DNA of 64,000 nt, taken from Nageia nagi (lineage: Eukaryota; Pinophyta). Below are positions 35,521 to 47,339 of this stretch, one piece after another. The translations under genes and the position numbers were made by a program. Below the pieces are notes generated by a model. The model had not been told where the DNA came from. It made no database searches and worked only from the letters and a program-made list of their open reading frames with translations. The DNA is taken from the NCBI GenBank assembly GCA_050084985.1, contig JBITNC010000001.1, positions 205,716,001-205,780,000 on the forward strand. The letters are read 5' to 3'. The first letter of the stretch is position 1. Each line of letters starts with the position of its first letter.

Positions 35521-36330
35521 CTTCGTGGAGGCATATCTATTATAGCTTTAACCTTTTTAGGGTCTATCTCTATGCCTTTTCTATATACAATATAATCAAT
35601 AAACTTGCCACTAGATACCCTAAAAATACACTTCTTAGGATTTAGCTTCAAATTAAACTATCTCATTCATTAAAAGATGAATATTAAGTACTCTAAATGA
35701 TATTACTTCTTAGTTGATTTAAAAAAAACATCATCAACATATACTTCAACTAATTTATAAATGAGATCATGAAACATAGTTACCATTGCTCTTTGGTGTA
35801 TTGTCCTTGCATTTTTGAGGCCAAAGGGCATGACTACCCAAAAAATATTTCCCAAGGTGTGGTGAATGTTATCTTGTGATGCTATTATTTATTTATTCTA
35901 ATCTAATTGTATCTTGAGAAACCATATATGAAAGATAACAACTCATGTGCTACTATTGAATCCATAATGTATCAATACATGGAAAAGGAAAATTATCCTT
36001 TGGGTAAACCTTGTTTAAGTCTCTAAAATCTATGCAACATCTGATTTCTCCATTCGATTTCAAATATGGAATAATGTTATCCAACCAATATGAGTAATCA
36101 ATAGGTTCAATGAATCTTACCTTGAGATACTTATCAATTTCTTTCTTAAATAGTAAAGAATACTTTAGGTGCATTGGTCTTATTTTCTAAAGTATAGGTT
36201 TTGCATCTTCCTATACCACAAAATTATGAGTCACAAAGGATGGATATAACCATATAATATCATTATATTCCTAAGAAAACTTGTCCTTAAATCTTGTTAA
36301 GAACTATTGATATAGTTGTTTATTTTCCCT
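35520..36330 (-). pseudogene. R4 reverse transcriptase
   Basis: The open stretch 35953-36174 has the pre-RT segment FKKEIDKYLKVRFIEPIDYS and the block GEIRCCIDFRDLNKVYPKDN. The catalytic YVDD box survives at 35730-35741 (minus strand). The left end carries a KVKAIIDMPPRRN-like connection near 35560-35525. Stops and one or more shifts lie between 35953 and 35750. Confidence 0.83.
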
Positions 36331-37435
36331 AATGATTACTATTTCAATTTGAAAAATTTATGGCACCTCTTGTATACCAATTTTTATCTCAACATGATTC
36401 TCATTCAACCATGGTATCTTTTCTTTAGGTTGATAAATATTAGGAAATACCCTCAATACTATTATTTAATAAGATAAATAATATCACACACACCTAGCTA
36501 CCTAGCCTACTCCTACATAATGAAAGAGTAATGTAGGCTAGTGTAGAAGGGAAGAACCTACTATGCACTCCATCTCCTCTCCAAAGTAAGCATCAATATG
36601 ATATGTGAACTTAACTTTCCTCTTGGGATGAAATGGTTTGAACTTTGATCTTTCTTTCAACATGTGTAGAAACATATCATCCATTTCAAATACATTAATA
36701 GACTTGGAAATTGCCTTATAAAGTATGGGATGAGAGGAAATGCTATCTATTTTTATAGCATGGGCATTGAGGTTAGAATAGGTGTTGATGCTAGTGTAGG
36801 CATAAAGGTTAACATGATAATGGACCTTCTTATGAGATTTTTCCTTATTTATAGGTGTTAGGTAAACCATATTAACTAACTATGCCTCCGATTCTATTTC
36901 TAATTCTTCATCATTGCTATATGAGACCAAATTTTTATTATTTTTCTTATTTGAACATAAACCATTCTTTCCTTTATTTTATTCAAATATTTTCATAAGT
37001 AACTCTTCAATTCCATATTCATTTTTTCCAAGTCCTTTAACCTTTTACTTTCTATATTCCATGTATTGATGAATCAATGGTGCATGACATCTCATTTATC
37101 TTATCTTGTTGTTGGAATTAATATAGGATACCATATTATTATTATTTATATCTAAATATAATTTTGATTATGATATTTTTGTATTAGATAATATCATCTT
37201 GGTATCATCTTCTTCTAATTCAAACTAATCTTGACCACATTTGTAGCAATGAGGGCAACATGGGCACTAAGGTGAGCATAGATGCTAATGCTAGAATGGA
37301 TGGTAGTCATCCTTTGAATTTTACCTACTTCAAAAATATTTGATATCCTATTCAAAAACCTTATAGCTAATGAAATATGTGCCTAGACCTATTTCTTTGT
37401 ATAACTAGTTGATGTCACTACTATCTTCTTCATCT
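36331..37435 (-). pseudogene. R4 protease-RT linker, G-patch-like GLGKN block
   Basis: Spacer upstream of RT. VKGLGKNEYGIEELLMKIFE (about 37055-36995) parallels the KGLGKNEHGIIEPI block at the same position in R3. The open stretch 36538-36870 continues with MVYLTPINKEKSHKKVHYHV and MDDMFLHMLKERSKFKPFHP. Upstream sequence to about 37435 includes an acidic LEEDDTKMILSNTK stretch. Gag and protease of R4 are missing; at about 37440 the sequence changes to R5 integrase. Confidence 0.55.
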
Positions 37436-37439
37436 TTTG

Positions 37440-37960
37440 TAGTTGTGATTATAAATTTATGTCCACTTGAAGAGCTAGGGGATATTTGACATATAAGGTC
37501 CAATGCCCATCTTGAAAATGGCCATAATAATTACATAATATAAAAATATTATGATGGTTGAGTGAATAATTTGGTATGTTGTCAAAATTTGAAACATTTT
37601 TTAATGTATTCAATATAATCACATTCCATGGTAGGCCAATAATACCCCATAGGTATTAGTCATTTCATGATGGTTGGACCACTAAAGTGTCCTCCACATA
37701 TTACATGATATGAATATGATATTTCAATTTATGAGTCTTCCTAATCCAAAAATCTTAGAAATATTCCATCAAAAACTCTATGATATAAAACATCTCCTTG
37801 TATGCAATAGTGGGAGGCTTTTATTTCAAATTCCTTTTTAGCTGATTTTGTGAAATCGATAGGTAAAACCTCATCTATAAGGAATTTAACTAATTGAATA
37901 TGCCATAAATTCTTATATTCTATTGTAATATCTTGGACTTCATATTCTACATTATCCATT
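37440..37960 (-). pseudogene. R5 integrase, truncated after the first catalytic Asp
   Basis: The open stretch 37741-37959 is the pre-integrase segment (LWHIQLVKFLIDEVLPIDFT, YCIQGDVLYHRVFDGIFLRF). The zinc-binding domain follows: ICGGHFSGPTIMK, MGYYWPTMECDYIEYIKKC (37700-37590). The core starts with PWPFSRWALDLICQI (about 37520-37475, first Asp kept) and SSSGHKFIITTT (37455-37420), then R5 homology stops where R4 begins. R4 and R5 are therefore joined end to end by a deletion or insertion. Confidence 0.82.
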
Positions 37961-38059
37961 TCTAAAGAAAATTTTATAATTTAAATTATTTTCATGTGAA
38001 TAGCTTGTTGATGAGGATCTTGTGGTATCAAATATATAATTGATATCATAGCATCAAGA

Positions 38060-38530
38060 AACTTATTATTTGATTTAGGTGATGCCTCTATCTCATATTT
38101 TTCAAATAAATTTAATAGAGTATCTACCATTTTTTTTATATTTTTGAGGCAAAAGTTATTTACATTGGAAAATTCCTTTAACTTGATTTACTATTAACAA
38201 TGAATCACCAATAAATTTTACTTTCCTTATTTTAGTTTTATGATAATCTTCATAGCTAGTATTAAAGCTTCATATTCAACATTATTATTCATGCATAAAA
38301 AAATAAATTTGAAGGAATATGGTATTGGGACTCCTTATGGTGTAATAAATTCAATATTGATACCTCAATTTTATTTACATCAACAGCCATCAAAATAAAT
38401 TACCATATCCCATTCTTCTTCAGGATAAAAAGAATCTTCATTTTTTCTAGTTGAAAAATGTGTTCATCTAGCAATTCAACTATGAGGGGCTTATTATCTT
38501 GTAAATGTGATTTTTCAAGATGATTAGCTA
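38060..38530 (-). pseudogene. R5 archaeal-type RNase H
   Basis: Minus-strand text FKFIFLCMNNNVEYEALILA, MKIIIKLK and KVKFIGDSLLIVNQV (38310-38170) gives the central and third catalytic blocks, with Glu and the GDS Asp intact. The N-terminal part (38530-38310) is poorly readable. It sits after gRH as usual. Confidence 0.75.
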
Positions 38531-39075
38531 TGAATTAACCCTTGATAGATTTTTGACTTATGAATTATAAATGAAATTTTATTAAATGCATAATCCACTT
38601 AGATGTTATTCCATTTAGATAGGTTTTATTTATCATATATTTTAACAAATCTACTTTACCAATCACATAAGTTGTATAATTTAACATGTATTGTCTAAGT
38701 TTTTTATTACAAAGACTATCGCTAAACATAATTTTTTTATGCATATATATCTTGTATCATAATTAGCTAGAGTTTGACTAAGGTAATATATGACTTGTTC
38801 TTTGTTATTCTCATTATTTTGAGCAAGCATTATTCCTAAAGTAGATTCTATGTCTAATGAATAAAGTAAAAATGGATCTCCTTCTCTTGAAGGAATTAAA
38901 ACTAGAAGTGATAAAATATTGCATTTTATTTTTTTAAATGCTTCTTGTTTTTGTTTACCCAAGTGAAATATGATTCCCTTTTTTAACAATTTATTAAAAG
39001 GTTTGCATTTATGAGATAATTGTGATATGAAATGCCTCATGGCTTGTAAATTTCCTTGCAAACTTTGTAGTTATT
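38531..39075 (-). pseudogene. R5 gypsy-type RNase H
   Basis: A 126-codon open stretch (38681-39061) contains QGNLQAMRHFISQLSHKCKP, FHLGKQKQEAFKKIKCNILS, LYSLDIESTLGIMLAQNNEN and EQVIYYLSQTLANYDTRYIC. It is one of the longer uninterrupted coding pieces in the window. The domain continues to about 38560 with the LKYL-like tail. Confidence 0.86.
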
Positions 39076-39790
39076 TTATATTTGATGGAGGAGACATATT
39101 TACTATTGCTTTTATTTTATTTGGATCTACTTCAATTTATCATCTTGACATAATAAAACCTAATAGCTTTCCTAAAGTGACTCTAAAATCATATATATTT
39201 GGATTCAATCTAACATTATGTTCTAATAACCTATCAAAGATTTTTATAAGTACCTATAGATGTTCTTCTCTAGTTTTATATTTAGTCAATAAGTCATCCA
39301 CATAATCTTCCATAATATCATGCATGTAGTCATGAAACATATATGCCATTACTCATTGATAGGTATCCCCAACATTTTTCAAATCAAAGGGCATTATTAT
39401 GTAACAAAAAGTTCTCCATGGTGTTGTAAATATCATTTTATGTTAATCTTTATGTTGATTGTAACTAGAAAATCCATCCATGAGTGATAAAATTTTATGT
39501 CCATTAGTGGAATCAATAAAATTATCAATATTTGGAAGTGTAAAATCATGTTTTAGACATGATTTATTTAGATCCCTAAGTTTATATGAATACAGATCTT
39601 GCCATTAGGTTTTTTAACTAGAATCATATTGGAAATCTAATTAAAATAGTTGGTTGAATAAATTTTACTTTCAGTAACTTCTATAATTCTTCTTTTACCA
39701 TTAATTATATTGTAGGATGCATTTTTTTTAGTTTTTTATTTATTAGTTTAGCATCTTCCTTAAGACCTAAATTGTGTACTACTAAGTTTG
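39076..39790 (-). pseudogene. R5 reverse transcriptase
   Basis: Reads ISNMILVKKPNGKICIHINL (from about 39640), LNKSCLKHDFTLPNIDNFID, KILSLMDGFSSYNQH (to 39455), then MFHDYMHDIMEDYVDDLLTK with the catalytic YVDD at 39293-39304 (minus strand). It ends with VTLGKLLGFIMSR and IEVDPNKIKAIVNMSPPSN. The YVDD aspartates are intact. Only a few stops interrupt the domain. Confidence 0.85.
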
Positions 39791-40975
39791 AATCTAGTAC
39801 AAGCATATCTACATATCACCATGCAAATAACTTTTATTTTTTTTTTGGAGAATGGATATATAATTTTTCCTTTCCTCTTCACTTAAGGACTTCCATAATT
39901 GATCAATATTTGGATTATTATATTCATCACTTAAATCATTTTCAATTATTTCTTCAATTAACATGTGGGATCCCTCTTCCAATTTACTAGGTACTAGAAT
40001 CTAATTTTTATCATCTAGATTATATTCTTAATATTCACCTAAATCTTATTTAGTTAATGATAGATTTATTATTGGTTAAAATGTTTAGAATATAATATTT
40101 ATATCTTTAAATTCTTGCATTGTTGGGTTTTTAGAGATCAGTGTAATATCTACAGCATTTTTACCAATGATGAAATTTGGTACAGATTCTTTTGAATCTA
40201 ATGAATTTAATCGCTCAAACTCATCACGTACATACCAATTAAAGGAAATTTCTTCTAATTTTAAATTATATGATTCCTCAATGTGAACCATGTTAATTGA
40301 AATAATATTGGGAAAAATATTTTTAGGTATTGAAATTTTTGATTTTGCAATACTTTGATTAGCTATCCATTAAAAGTATTCAATGAGATCTTCATATTCA
40401 ATACTTTCTAGTTCTAATTCAACCAGTTTTACATGGGATTATTTTTTATTTTTTTCTTTATATCCCTATCCTATTTTATTAGTTGGTAGTTGATAATGAA
40501 TATCAATTGTATATCTAGGTTCTTTTTCATACCAACCTAAACCATATCCTTTCCATTGACATCTATGAAAATATCTTTGGACAAAAGATCATATGAAAGG
40601 TGATAAATATTCTATTGAGTTGCAAAATATACCTTCATTTGGTTTAGGTAAAGGGATTAATATTGGTTCTATAATACCTGCATATATAAAAAGTATATGA
40701 TTAGGAAAACATCCTAATGGTATTAATTACCCCACCACACTAAGGGATTCATTAGGTTTCCCAATGTCTTGGGTATAGAGAATATTAAATATTATATCAT
40801 CAATCTCATATTTCCTTATACCTAAGTCAAAAAAAATTATTATTACTATATAAATGTCTGATGGTTCATCATATTATTTATCATTGTTATTATGTGATGA
40901 GAAATTTACTTGGGATGAGTTCTTTGATGAAGAAGCTCTATTTAAATCATCTAATTTATGAGCTCTTTTTTCCAA
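39791..40975 (-). pseudogene. R5 protease-RT linker
   Basis: About 1.2 kb of spacer in the polyprotein. The open stretch 40085-40291 reads MVHIEESYNLKLEEISFNWY then VRDEFERLNSLDSKESVPNF. Further upstream CQWKGYGLGWYEKEPRYTID (about 40560-40500) has a G-x-G-L-G core like the glycine-rich blocks of R3 and R4, but weaker. No enzymatic domain is recognised. Confidence 0.5.
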
Positions 40976-41890
40976 TAATCCTTCTCATATGATGTTGCAT
41001 TCATTTTTGGTTATGAACTATTATTAAATTTTTGATAAACATTAAATGTTTTTTATTGATTAATAGCTTGTTTTCCTATTAAATAACAAGTGTGGCTATT
41101 TTTACCCATATCAACTACTAGTGGTTCATTTGTTGGTATAGGTACCATGAAAAAATGTGTAGATGGTAAAGCTACATCATTTAGAAAATAAGTAGTGTTA
41201 TAATTTGGACATAGATTTTTGTTACTAGGGACAAAATGCACTACTCCTTCATGAATATATTTTAAAAAATTATAATATATTGATGGAACACCATTGCATA
41301 TCGCTAATCCATGGCCTTCCTAAAAGAATATTATATTCTATAATATCCCCTTCAATAACTGATAATAAAGTTTGCACTAATTTTGATCCCACAATAATAT
41401 GTAATGTGATTTATCCTATTGTTAAACATAAAGCATAGTTAAATTCTATTAGTTGAAGGTAAGGTTCTAAAATATGTGAGAATGGGAGATTTAAATTCTT
41501 GTATATAGCCATTGAAATAATGTTTATAGCTAAACCTTCATCAATTTGGATTCATTTATTTCATGATATGCAAAGGTGGATATGAACCTTATGTCCTATT
41601 TGAATATTTTATTTCATGATCATAGAAAGCAATTGTGGTTTTTTGACTTGTTTTAATATTTCACACAAAGGCTACAAAAATTTTAGGATCATTTATATGT
41701 AATTCAATTATTTGTAATAATTGATTTATTGCATCTATATGGTCTTTGGATTATTGTAATAATTAACACAAAGATATTTTTACTTGTGAATTATTTAATT
41801 ATTGATGTAGAGATCCTTTTATAAAAATTTTAGGAGGTTGGGATTTAGGTATATGTGGTTGTACATAAACCTTATCTTGTTGATTATTTG
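40976..41890 (-). pseudogene. R5 protease and pre-protease segment, gag cut off
   Basis: The pre-protease landmark ISLC-LLQ-SKDHIDAINQLL (about 41790-41720) is followed by TTIAFYDHEIK and the protease IQIDEGLAINIISMAIYKNL (active-site Asp-Glu-Gly, about 41552-41495), NLPFSHILEPYLQLIEFNYA and EYNILLGRPWISDMQW (to about 41300). It is closely related to the protease of R8 (also IDEG, NLPFSHIS, EQYNILLGRPWI). At 41890 the coding sequence ends abruptly at the TG of an LTR, so gag was separated by that insertion. Confidence 0.8.
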
Positions 41891-42803
41891 TGTCATACTA
41901 AAAAAGTAACCCTATTAGCAAATAAGATAAGACATATCATGACCAACATTTTCTTTATTACTCATAAATAGAGCTTAATGATACAATTACAAATCTATTT
42001 TGATCCATTTCTTTGTAAAAAGGGATTTTTATAAAATATTATTTTGACCTTTATAGGCCTATTTATAGAGTCATTGGAGATCCTTTTTAGTTGTTTGAAA
42101 ACTATCCCTAGTTGCTAGAGTCTGAGGCCAATCATTGGTGTTTCTATAATAATGTTTACAAGTTCTAAACATTGTCTACAAGAACCTATAAAAAATATAT
42201 ATTTCTCTTCTCCAATTTTGTATGACTATCTCTAATCAGTTTCACATCTCCACACTTGTGGACCTTTGCACACATGCAAATAGGAAAGACATCAAACATA
42301 CCTACTTATATCATGAAAGGTAAACATAATACTGAACATAAATAAGCATGTAAAAATATGAAACAATAATGCACTTAACTTAGTAAACTTGGATGTGTTT
42401 TGATAAAGTAATTTTGCATTCAAACTAGGTCCCTTTACTTCATATAGAAGGCATTATTTATAAATTTTACAAATAACTAAAGTTTTCAATTTTGAGATAA
42501 AAATTAGGATAAAAAAGCCTATCCAACTTTATCATGGATGTGATCTATAGTTGAGATGCATGATATGGATGATGAATCATATATTATCCCTTGCTTTCTT
42601 TCCAAAATACTTTAAGAGTAGCCTTTTTTTATTTTTCTTTTGCCAATTATAGAGTCTCTAGTGTCCAAGTATCAAGTGCTAACATCTAACCTAAGTCATT
42701 AACAATTAAAATTAGATGCTGATGATTGGTAGACAATAGTAAACTTTTAATTTTTTATTCTTCTTTTGCTTATATAAAGAATGATAATTTTTGGGTGTCT
42801 ACA
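41891..42803 (-). repeat. LTR A (minus orientation), 913 bp
   Basis: Plus-strand ends are tgtcatac... and ...gggtgtctaca. It is related throughout to LTR B (47340-48252, same length) and more distantly to the R8 LTRs. On the minus strand a TATA-like ctctataaatag lies at about 42070-42059. A purine tract (minus strand: aaaagggtaaaaa) abuts the right end at 42804-42816, so this is the 3' LTR of the segment to its right. Confidence 0.75.
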
Positions 42804-42815
42804 TTTTTACCCTTT

Positions 42816-44460
42816 TAGAATTATCCACTAATTGTAAATGAGGGATAATTCAAAAACTTACCTTTCTGAAGGTGGGTGCATTCAAGTTTCTTACCTTGTG
42901 TTTTTGACTTGAGTAAATATTTTGGATTAGCCTTTTCTCTATGAATAAGTCAAATTTGATTGATTGAATTATAATTAAATTTATTTTTTGATCCTTTACA
43001 TTTGAAATATTTTGAAAGAATGTGGTTGCATTATTAAAGTGTAACTTATCAATATCACTATACTGTGTGCTATTTATGGTAGGCACATGATGAGCTATTA
43101 TGTCATCTATGTATGTTGAAGCTAGCATGTAGTAAAGAAGTTGCTTTATGAATATAGTGGTTTTGATTATTCTAATTTTTATCCCTATAGTAGGGTTACA
43201 TGATGATCTTATGCAAAATTTTATACAATGTACTTATTCATATCGAATCCCATCCTTTTGTCTATCAAAAGAAGAGTTATTTTTCAAATTTGAAATTACT
43301 CATAGGTTTTAGTTTTTCGAAACAATTAATCTTGATTAAATCAACAAGTGAAGAACTTCTTGTTCATTTTTTATTTGACATATTTTTTCATTTTTTAAAG
43401 GTTTTTCAATTATAAATTAATTTTATTTTTTATGTTTTATGTTTTATTTTTTATTTTTTTATTTATTTTTTTATTTTCTATTTTTTTTTATTTTTTTTAT
43501 TTTTTACAAGGTCTAAGGTGTTAATGGTAGTTTTCTTATCCTTACCTCACAAGGGACCTAGGGTGAAGTTTTATGGAATATGTTCTATGTACTTTCATGT
43601 TCATATACTAATATCTACAATTTTTTCATCTAGATTCCTATGATAAATGAAGGGTTTAAATATTTTTTGTATTTTTTGATACAGGCCTAAGCCAAACCTT
43701 AACTAGAAGGAGGGTTAAAGTTTTTATATTTTGTTAATCATTGTTATTTTGTGATTTTGATGATTTTTTTTAAAGTGGGGTTTTGCTTAAGTTCCCTGAC
43801 TTGTGTTGATGTCTGATTGATGTTTAAAATTAACCTAATCTTTGTGAATAAGTCAAATTTTTTTGGTCAAATCATGATTAACTCATGTTCTAATTACTTT
43901 TTCATTTTATCATATTTTATAAACCATTATGGTGTATACCAAAATCATGCTCATGTCTATCTCAATACTATGTGTTGTTTATGATAGATATGTGACGATG
44001 CTTGGCTCGTCTCCATATGTTGAAGCTAGTATGAGATAAATTATGGATTTTGTATATATAATTGCTTTGATTTTTTTGGTTTCCATCCTATTAGCAATGG
44101 TACATGATGATCTTATATATAATATCATATAATATTTTTTAATCATGTTCAACTTTCAAATTTAAACTATTCATGAAAATTTCTTTCAAACATGTGACTT
44201 ATGCTATTTTAACAAGTGAGAGTCTTATCTATTTTGATGTATTTTTGTTACCTTGTTAAGGATTAATGATGAGGTATTTAAAAATATTTTAATACTTTAT
44301 AAATATATGCTATGCATACTTTTGTATTTTCCTTACATAGAAGAAAGGCTTATATACTTTATATTATGATATTTTATCACTTTTATCTTGATACAAACCT
44401 AAGCTAAACCTAAACTAGGAGAGATTAAGTATTTTATTTATCTTTCCCTTTTCTAAATTT
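42816..44460 (-). repeat. 3' non-coding region of segment I1, with a ~906-bp tandem duplication
   Basis: Two successive versions of the same sequence, about 42870-43740 and 43775-44450. Each contains tgaataagtcaaattt, a gtgtgctatttatgg-type block (43063 and 43969) and gttgaagctag-atg. A related single copy lies in I2 (48270-49300) and others in R8 (53890-56000). A T-rich low-complexity stretch (43405-43505) separates the copies. No coding function. Confidence 0.65.
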
Positions 44461-44710
44461 TATAATTTTATTTTTTGAGTATTTGTATAGTTTCATGGGT
44501 CTCTAGTGAATGGGTCTAATCATTAGCATTCCATGTAAGTCATCAGTGTTTGATTTAAAATTGCCAACATTCCAAGTCATAATCAAAATAAAAAGATAAA
44601 ATGAGTTATCATTTTCTCATTTGTTCTTTATTATCTTTGTGATATCTAGTTGAATTGTTGAATTATTCTATCATAGGCCACCTATTTTCTTTCCCTATCA
44701 CCTTTCATGA

Positions 44711-46045
44711 GCCAGCATTCCACTAAGGAGGATACCAACTATATGGAGATGACCAACTATAATAGTATTTAGGCACTTTTCAATAGTATTATAGGGAGCT
44801 TTTCCTTTATTCTTAGGGTCATAGGACCTCGTTGACTATTACAATCACTTTGTAGGTGTGAGATTCTATAGAGACATGCTAAGTCAACTTATTCCTAATC
44901 ATATCAAGTTTCATCCATATCATGTGTATCTAGCATTGGATGAGCTTGAGGTTGAGCTTACCAGTAGTAGATAAATGAGAGTCCTCAATGGTCAATGGAC
45001 TAACTTCTTAATGCATTTTCAATTTTATCTTATCAAAAAATAGTTTGTACTTATTCAAGATATTCCTCCAAAGCCCACTATGTATTAGAGAGAGGGCACC
45101 CTTTTGGTAGAAGGTCTTGAGCCCTTATTTTATGTAGAGTCTAATCTTATGAGAGATGAGGTTATGGAAAAGAAGGTATATGTAGATGATGTTAGGGTTA
45201 CTAAGGTTTTTTCTACTTGGTGGTAGGTTGAGATGGAGGAGGTTGATGAGGGAAACCAAGGTCATTAGGTGAGATAGCATGTAGAGGATCCTAGCATGGT
45301 ACCTAGTGTGGAGGTAGAGTAGGATATCAAGATGGGCCCTATAGAGGATCTACCTAAGATGGAGGTTCTAGTTAATGAGGTTGGAATAAGTGAGGGAGCT
45401 CCAAGGGAGGATAGACTAGTCTTAGAGATATAGATATATGACTCATTACTAGGTGAGATTGATGAGCTCAAGTTACTTAATCATTCTCATTAAGAGAATG
45501 AGTCTTTACCTACACAACTTTAGTAGCTCAATCACTCATATGAAGATAGGATTAGATATAGGTTAGATTGAGATAAATACTAAGAGGAGAGAGATAGGGT
45601 GCAAGCCATGGTGAAATTATTACAGTAGTAGGTAGGAGCAAAAGGTGTTACAATTGGTGTAAAGAGGAACTCTTCTACTTTTTTTAGAGATATTTATAGA
45701 TAGAGAGATTACTATCATGTGAATAGTTAACACATGGCTAGTAGGCATTCCGTATTTTAGGCCCAATTTGAAGTATTAACTTCATCCTCCATGTTTCATT
45801 CTTTTGTATGTAAATATTCTTCAAGCTACTATAACTAATGAGGAATAGGGAGGTGTTAATGCATTAAGGGTAGAGCCAAGATAACAATAGCTCCTATCAT
45901 AGACTTAGATATTTAGATATTTGAGTAGATAGGTGAGAGAAGAGTGTTGGTAGTCCCTCAATGCATAGAGGTTAGGAGGTCAATGAGACTAGTGATCAGG
46001 ATGGTGAAGAGCAAAGTGTTTATGAGGATGTCCCTAAGGATTGAC
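44711..46045 (+). pseudogene. PMD-type ORF remnant in I1, antisense to its element
   Basis: Truncated relative of the ORF at 49556. The start region (ATTCCACTAAGGAGG, ATG decayed to ATT) aligns with the first exon there. The N-terminal PMD block is missing. The rest reads RFYRDMLSQLIPNHIKFHPY, LALDELEVELTSS (about 44865-44975), IQDIPPKPTMY-REGTLLVEG and FYVESNLMRDEVMEKKVYVD, then a long tail with stops. It is on the plus strand, whereas the surrounding LTRs, PPT and gag belong to minus-strand elements. Confidence 0.6.
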
Positions 46046-46895
46046 CATTGGTACCTTTTTATTATGTTATTTTATTATTAATTTATGATATGATATTGTG
46101 GAATTATATTCATTGATGGATGATATATTATATTCATTTTTTGGATCATGGTGATCATGATTAGAATGACATACATGCCTAGGCAATGGATACTATGATT
46201 ATTTTTTTATATATACATATGTGATTATCTATTTAAATACTGATGCTTATGATGATGTTTTGATGTATAGTTATTTTGATATTATCATGTGTTATGTTAT
46301 GAATAATGATTCTAGGGTTATGTTTAATTTTAATATTATCTATAATGACGATGGATTATTGATATTACTTTACATTATGTTTCATGATAATAATATCTAA
46401 TATTTTGATGGATGAATGGTTCCCATATGATGCAATCATTTAATTTGTTATAGATCATTATCATTACTTATTATATTTTGGATAATATTTTATTTATAGT
46501 ATTATGAAATTAGATATCATGGGATAATGTATATATGTAAAATGGTATGAATGATATGAACATACAAATGGATAAATGTGTGAATGTATAGTGATATGAA
46601 TGTACACTCATGGATAAATGAATATGAATGGATGATATAATTATTTGAATGTCAAACATAACGATCTAGTTAACCTACCAAGATTATAATAATGATGTAT
46701 ATATATCATAGAATGAAATGAATTTCTAATACAATAAAGGAGTATAATAAATAATATATTCATATTAATTTCATCAAATAATCTTTCATTTCAATTTCAT
46801 ATACTAAGGATGATATAAAATAAATTTATGATACACTTAAGTTTATTATAAAATCATGTTTATGTAATTATGTTCATTTCCTTCTCTTGATGCTC
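46046..46895. other. AT-rich non-coding part of I1
   Basis: No gene. It resembles 51970-53027 in I2, including gtcaaacataacgatctagt (46652) compared with gtcaaacataacatgctaat (52937), but it lacks the hairpin repeats found there. Rich in atgat/gatg runs. Confidence 0.5.
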
Positions 46896-47339
46896 TTCAA
46901 TGTTTCAAAAGCATAAAATATGTAATCTAATTCACTCATGTGAAATATCCAAAGGTCCATCATAAAGAGTGTACATGTTGCCACTTTGTAAGATATACTT
47001 CACTACTAGATGGGCATCCATAGTCGTAGTGAAGAATAACCCCTAGATCCCATTATAGCCTTTCTCTATTGCTAGTTATAAATCCATAGCCTTGGTAGAG
47101 GATATTGTAATCACCATATAATTCTACTTTTCTCTTCTTTTTTTTGAATATTTTTTCTATATATATATATATATATATATATATTTTCCTATCCTATCTC
47201 TTGGGTTCGAAGTGAAGTGAAATAATAGGATAAATAATCACTCAAAATTATGATTAAGGAACATCAAATTTTTTATTATTTCAAGATTTAGAATGTGTAA
47301 AGGTGTATGAGTTCATAATATCCTAAAAATGTATCAGGG
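46896..47339 (-). other. Conserved leader-side block of I1 with (TA) run
   Basis: 46900-47115 matches 56965-57210 in R8: shared gagcataaaatatgtaa, tggacatgttgccact, ataggcatccatagcc and ggtagaggatattgtaatca elements. It is followed in both by low-complexity sequence (here a TA run, 47158-47182) and by cgaagtgaagtgaa-aataggat. A PBS-like ccctgatac (minus strand, 47339-47331) abuts LTR B, a weak match to the ctggtgc PBS of R8. Confidence 0.55.

Noticed and set aside
47158-47182. TA run as an origin or regulatory element
   Set aside because: Simple (TA)n repeat in low-complexity sequence; nothing beyond that can be supported.
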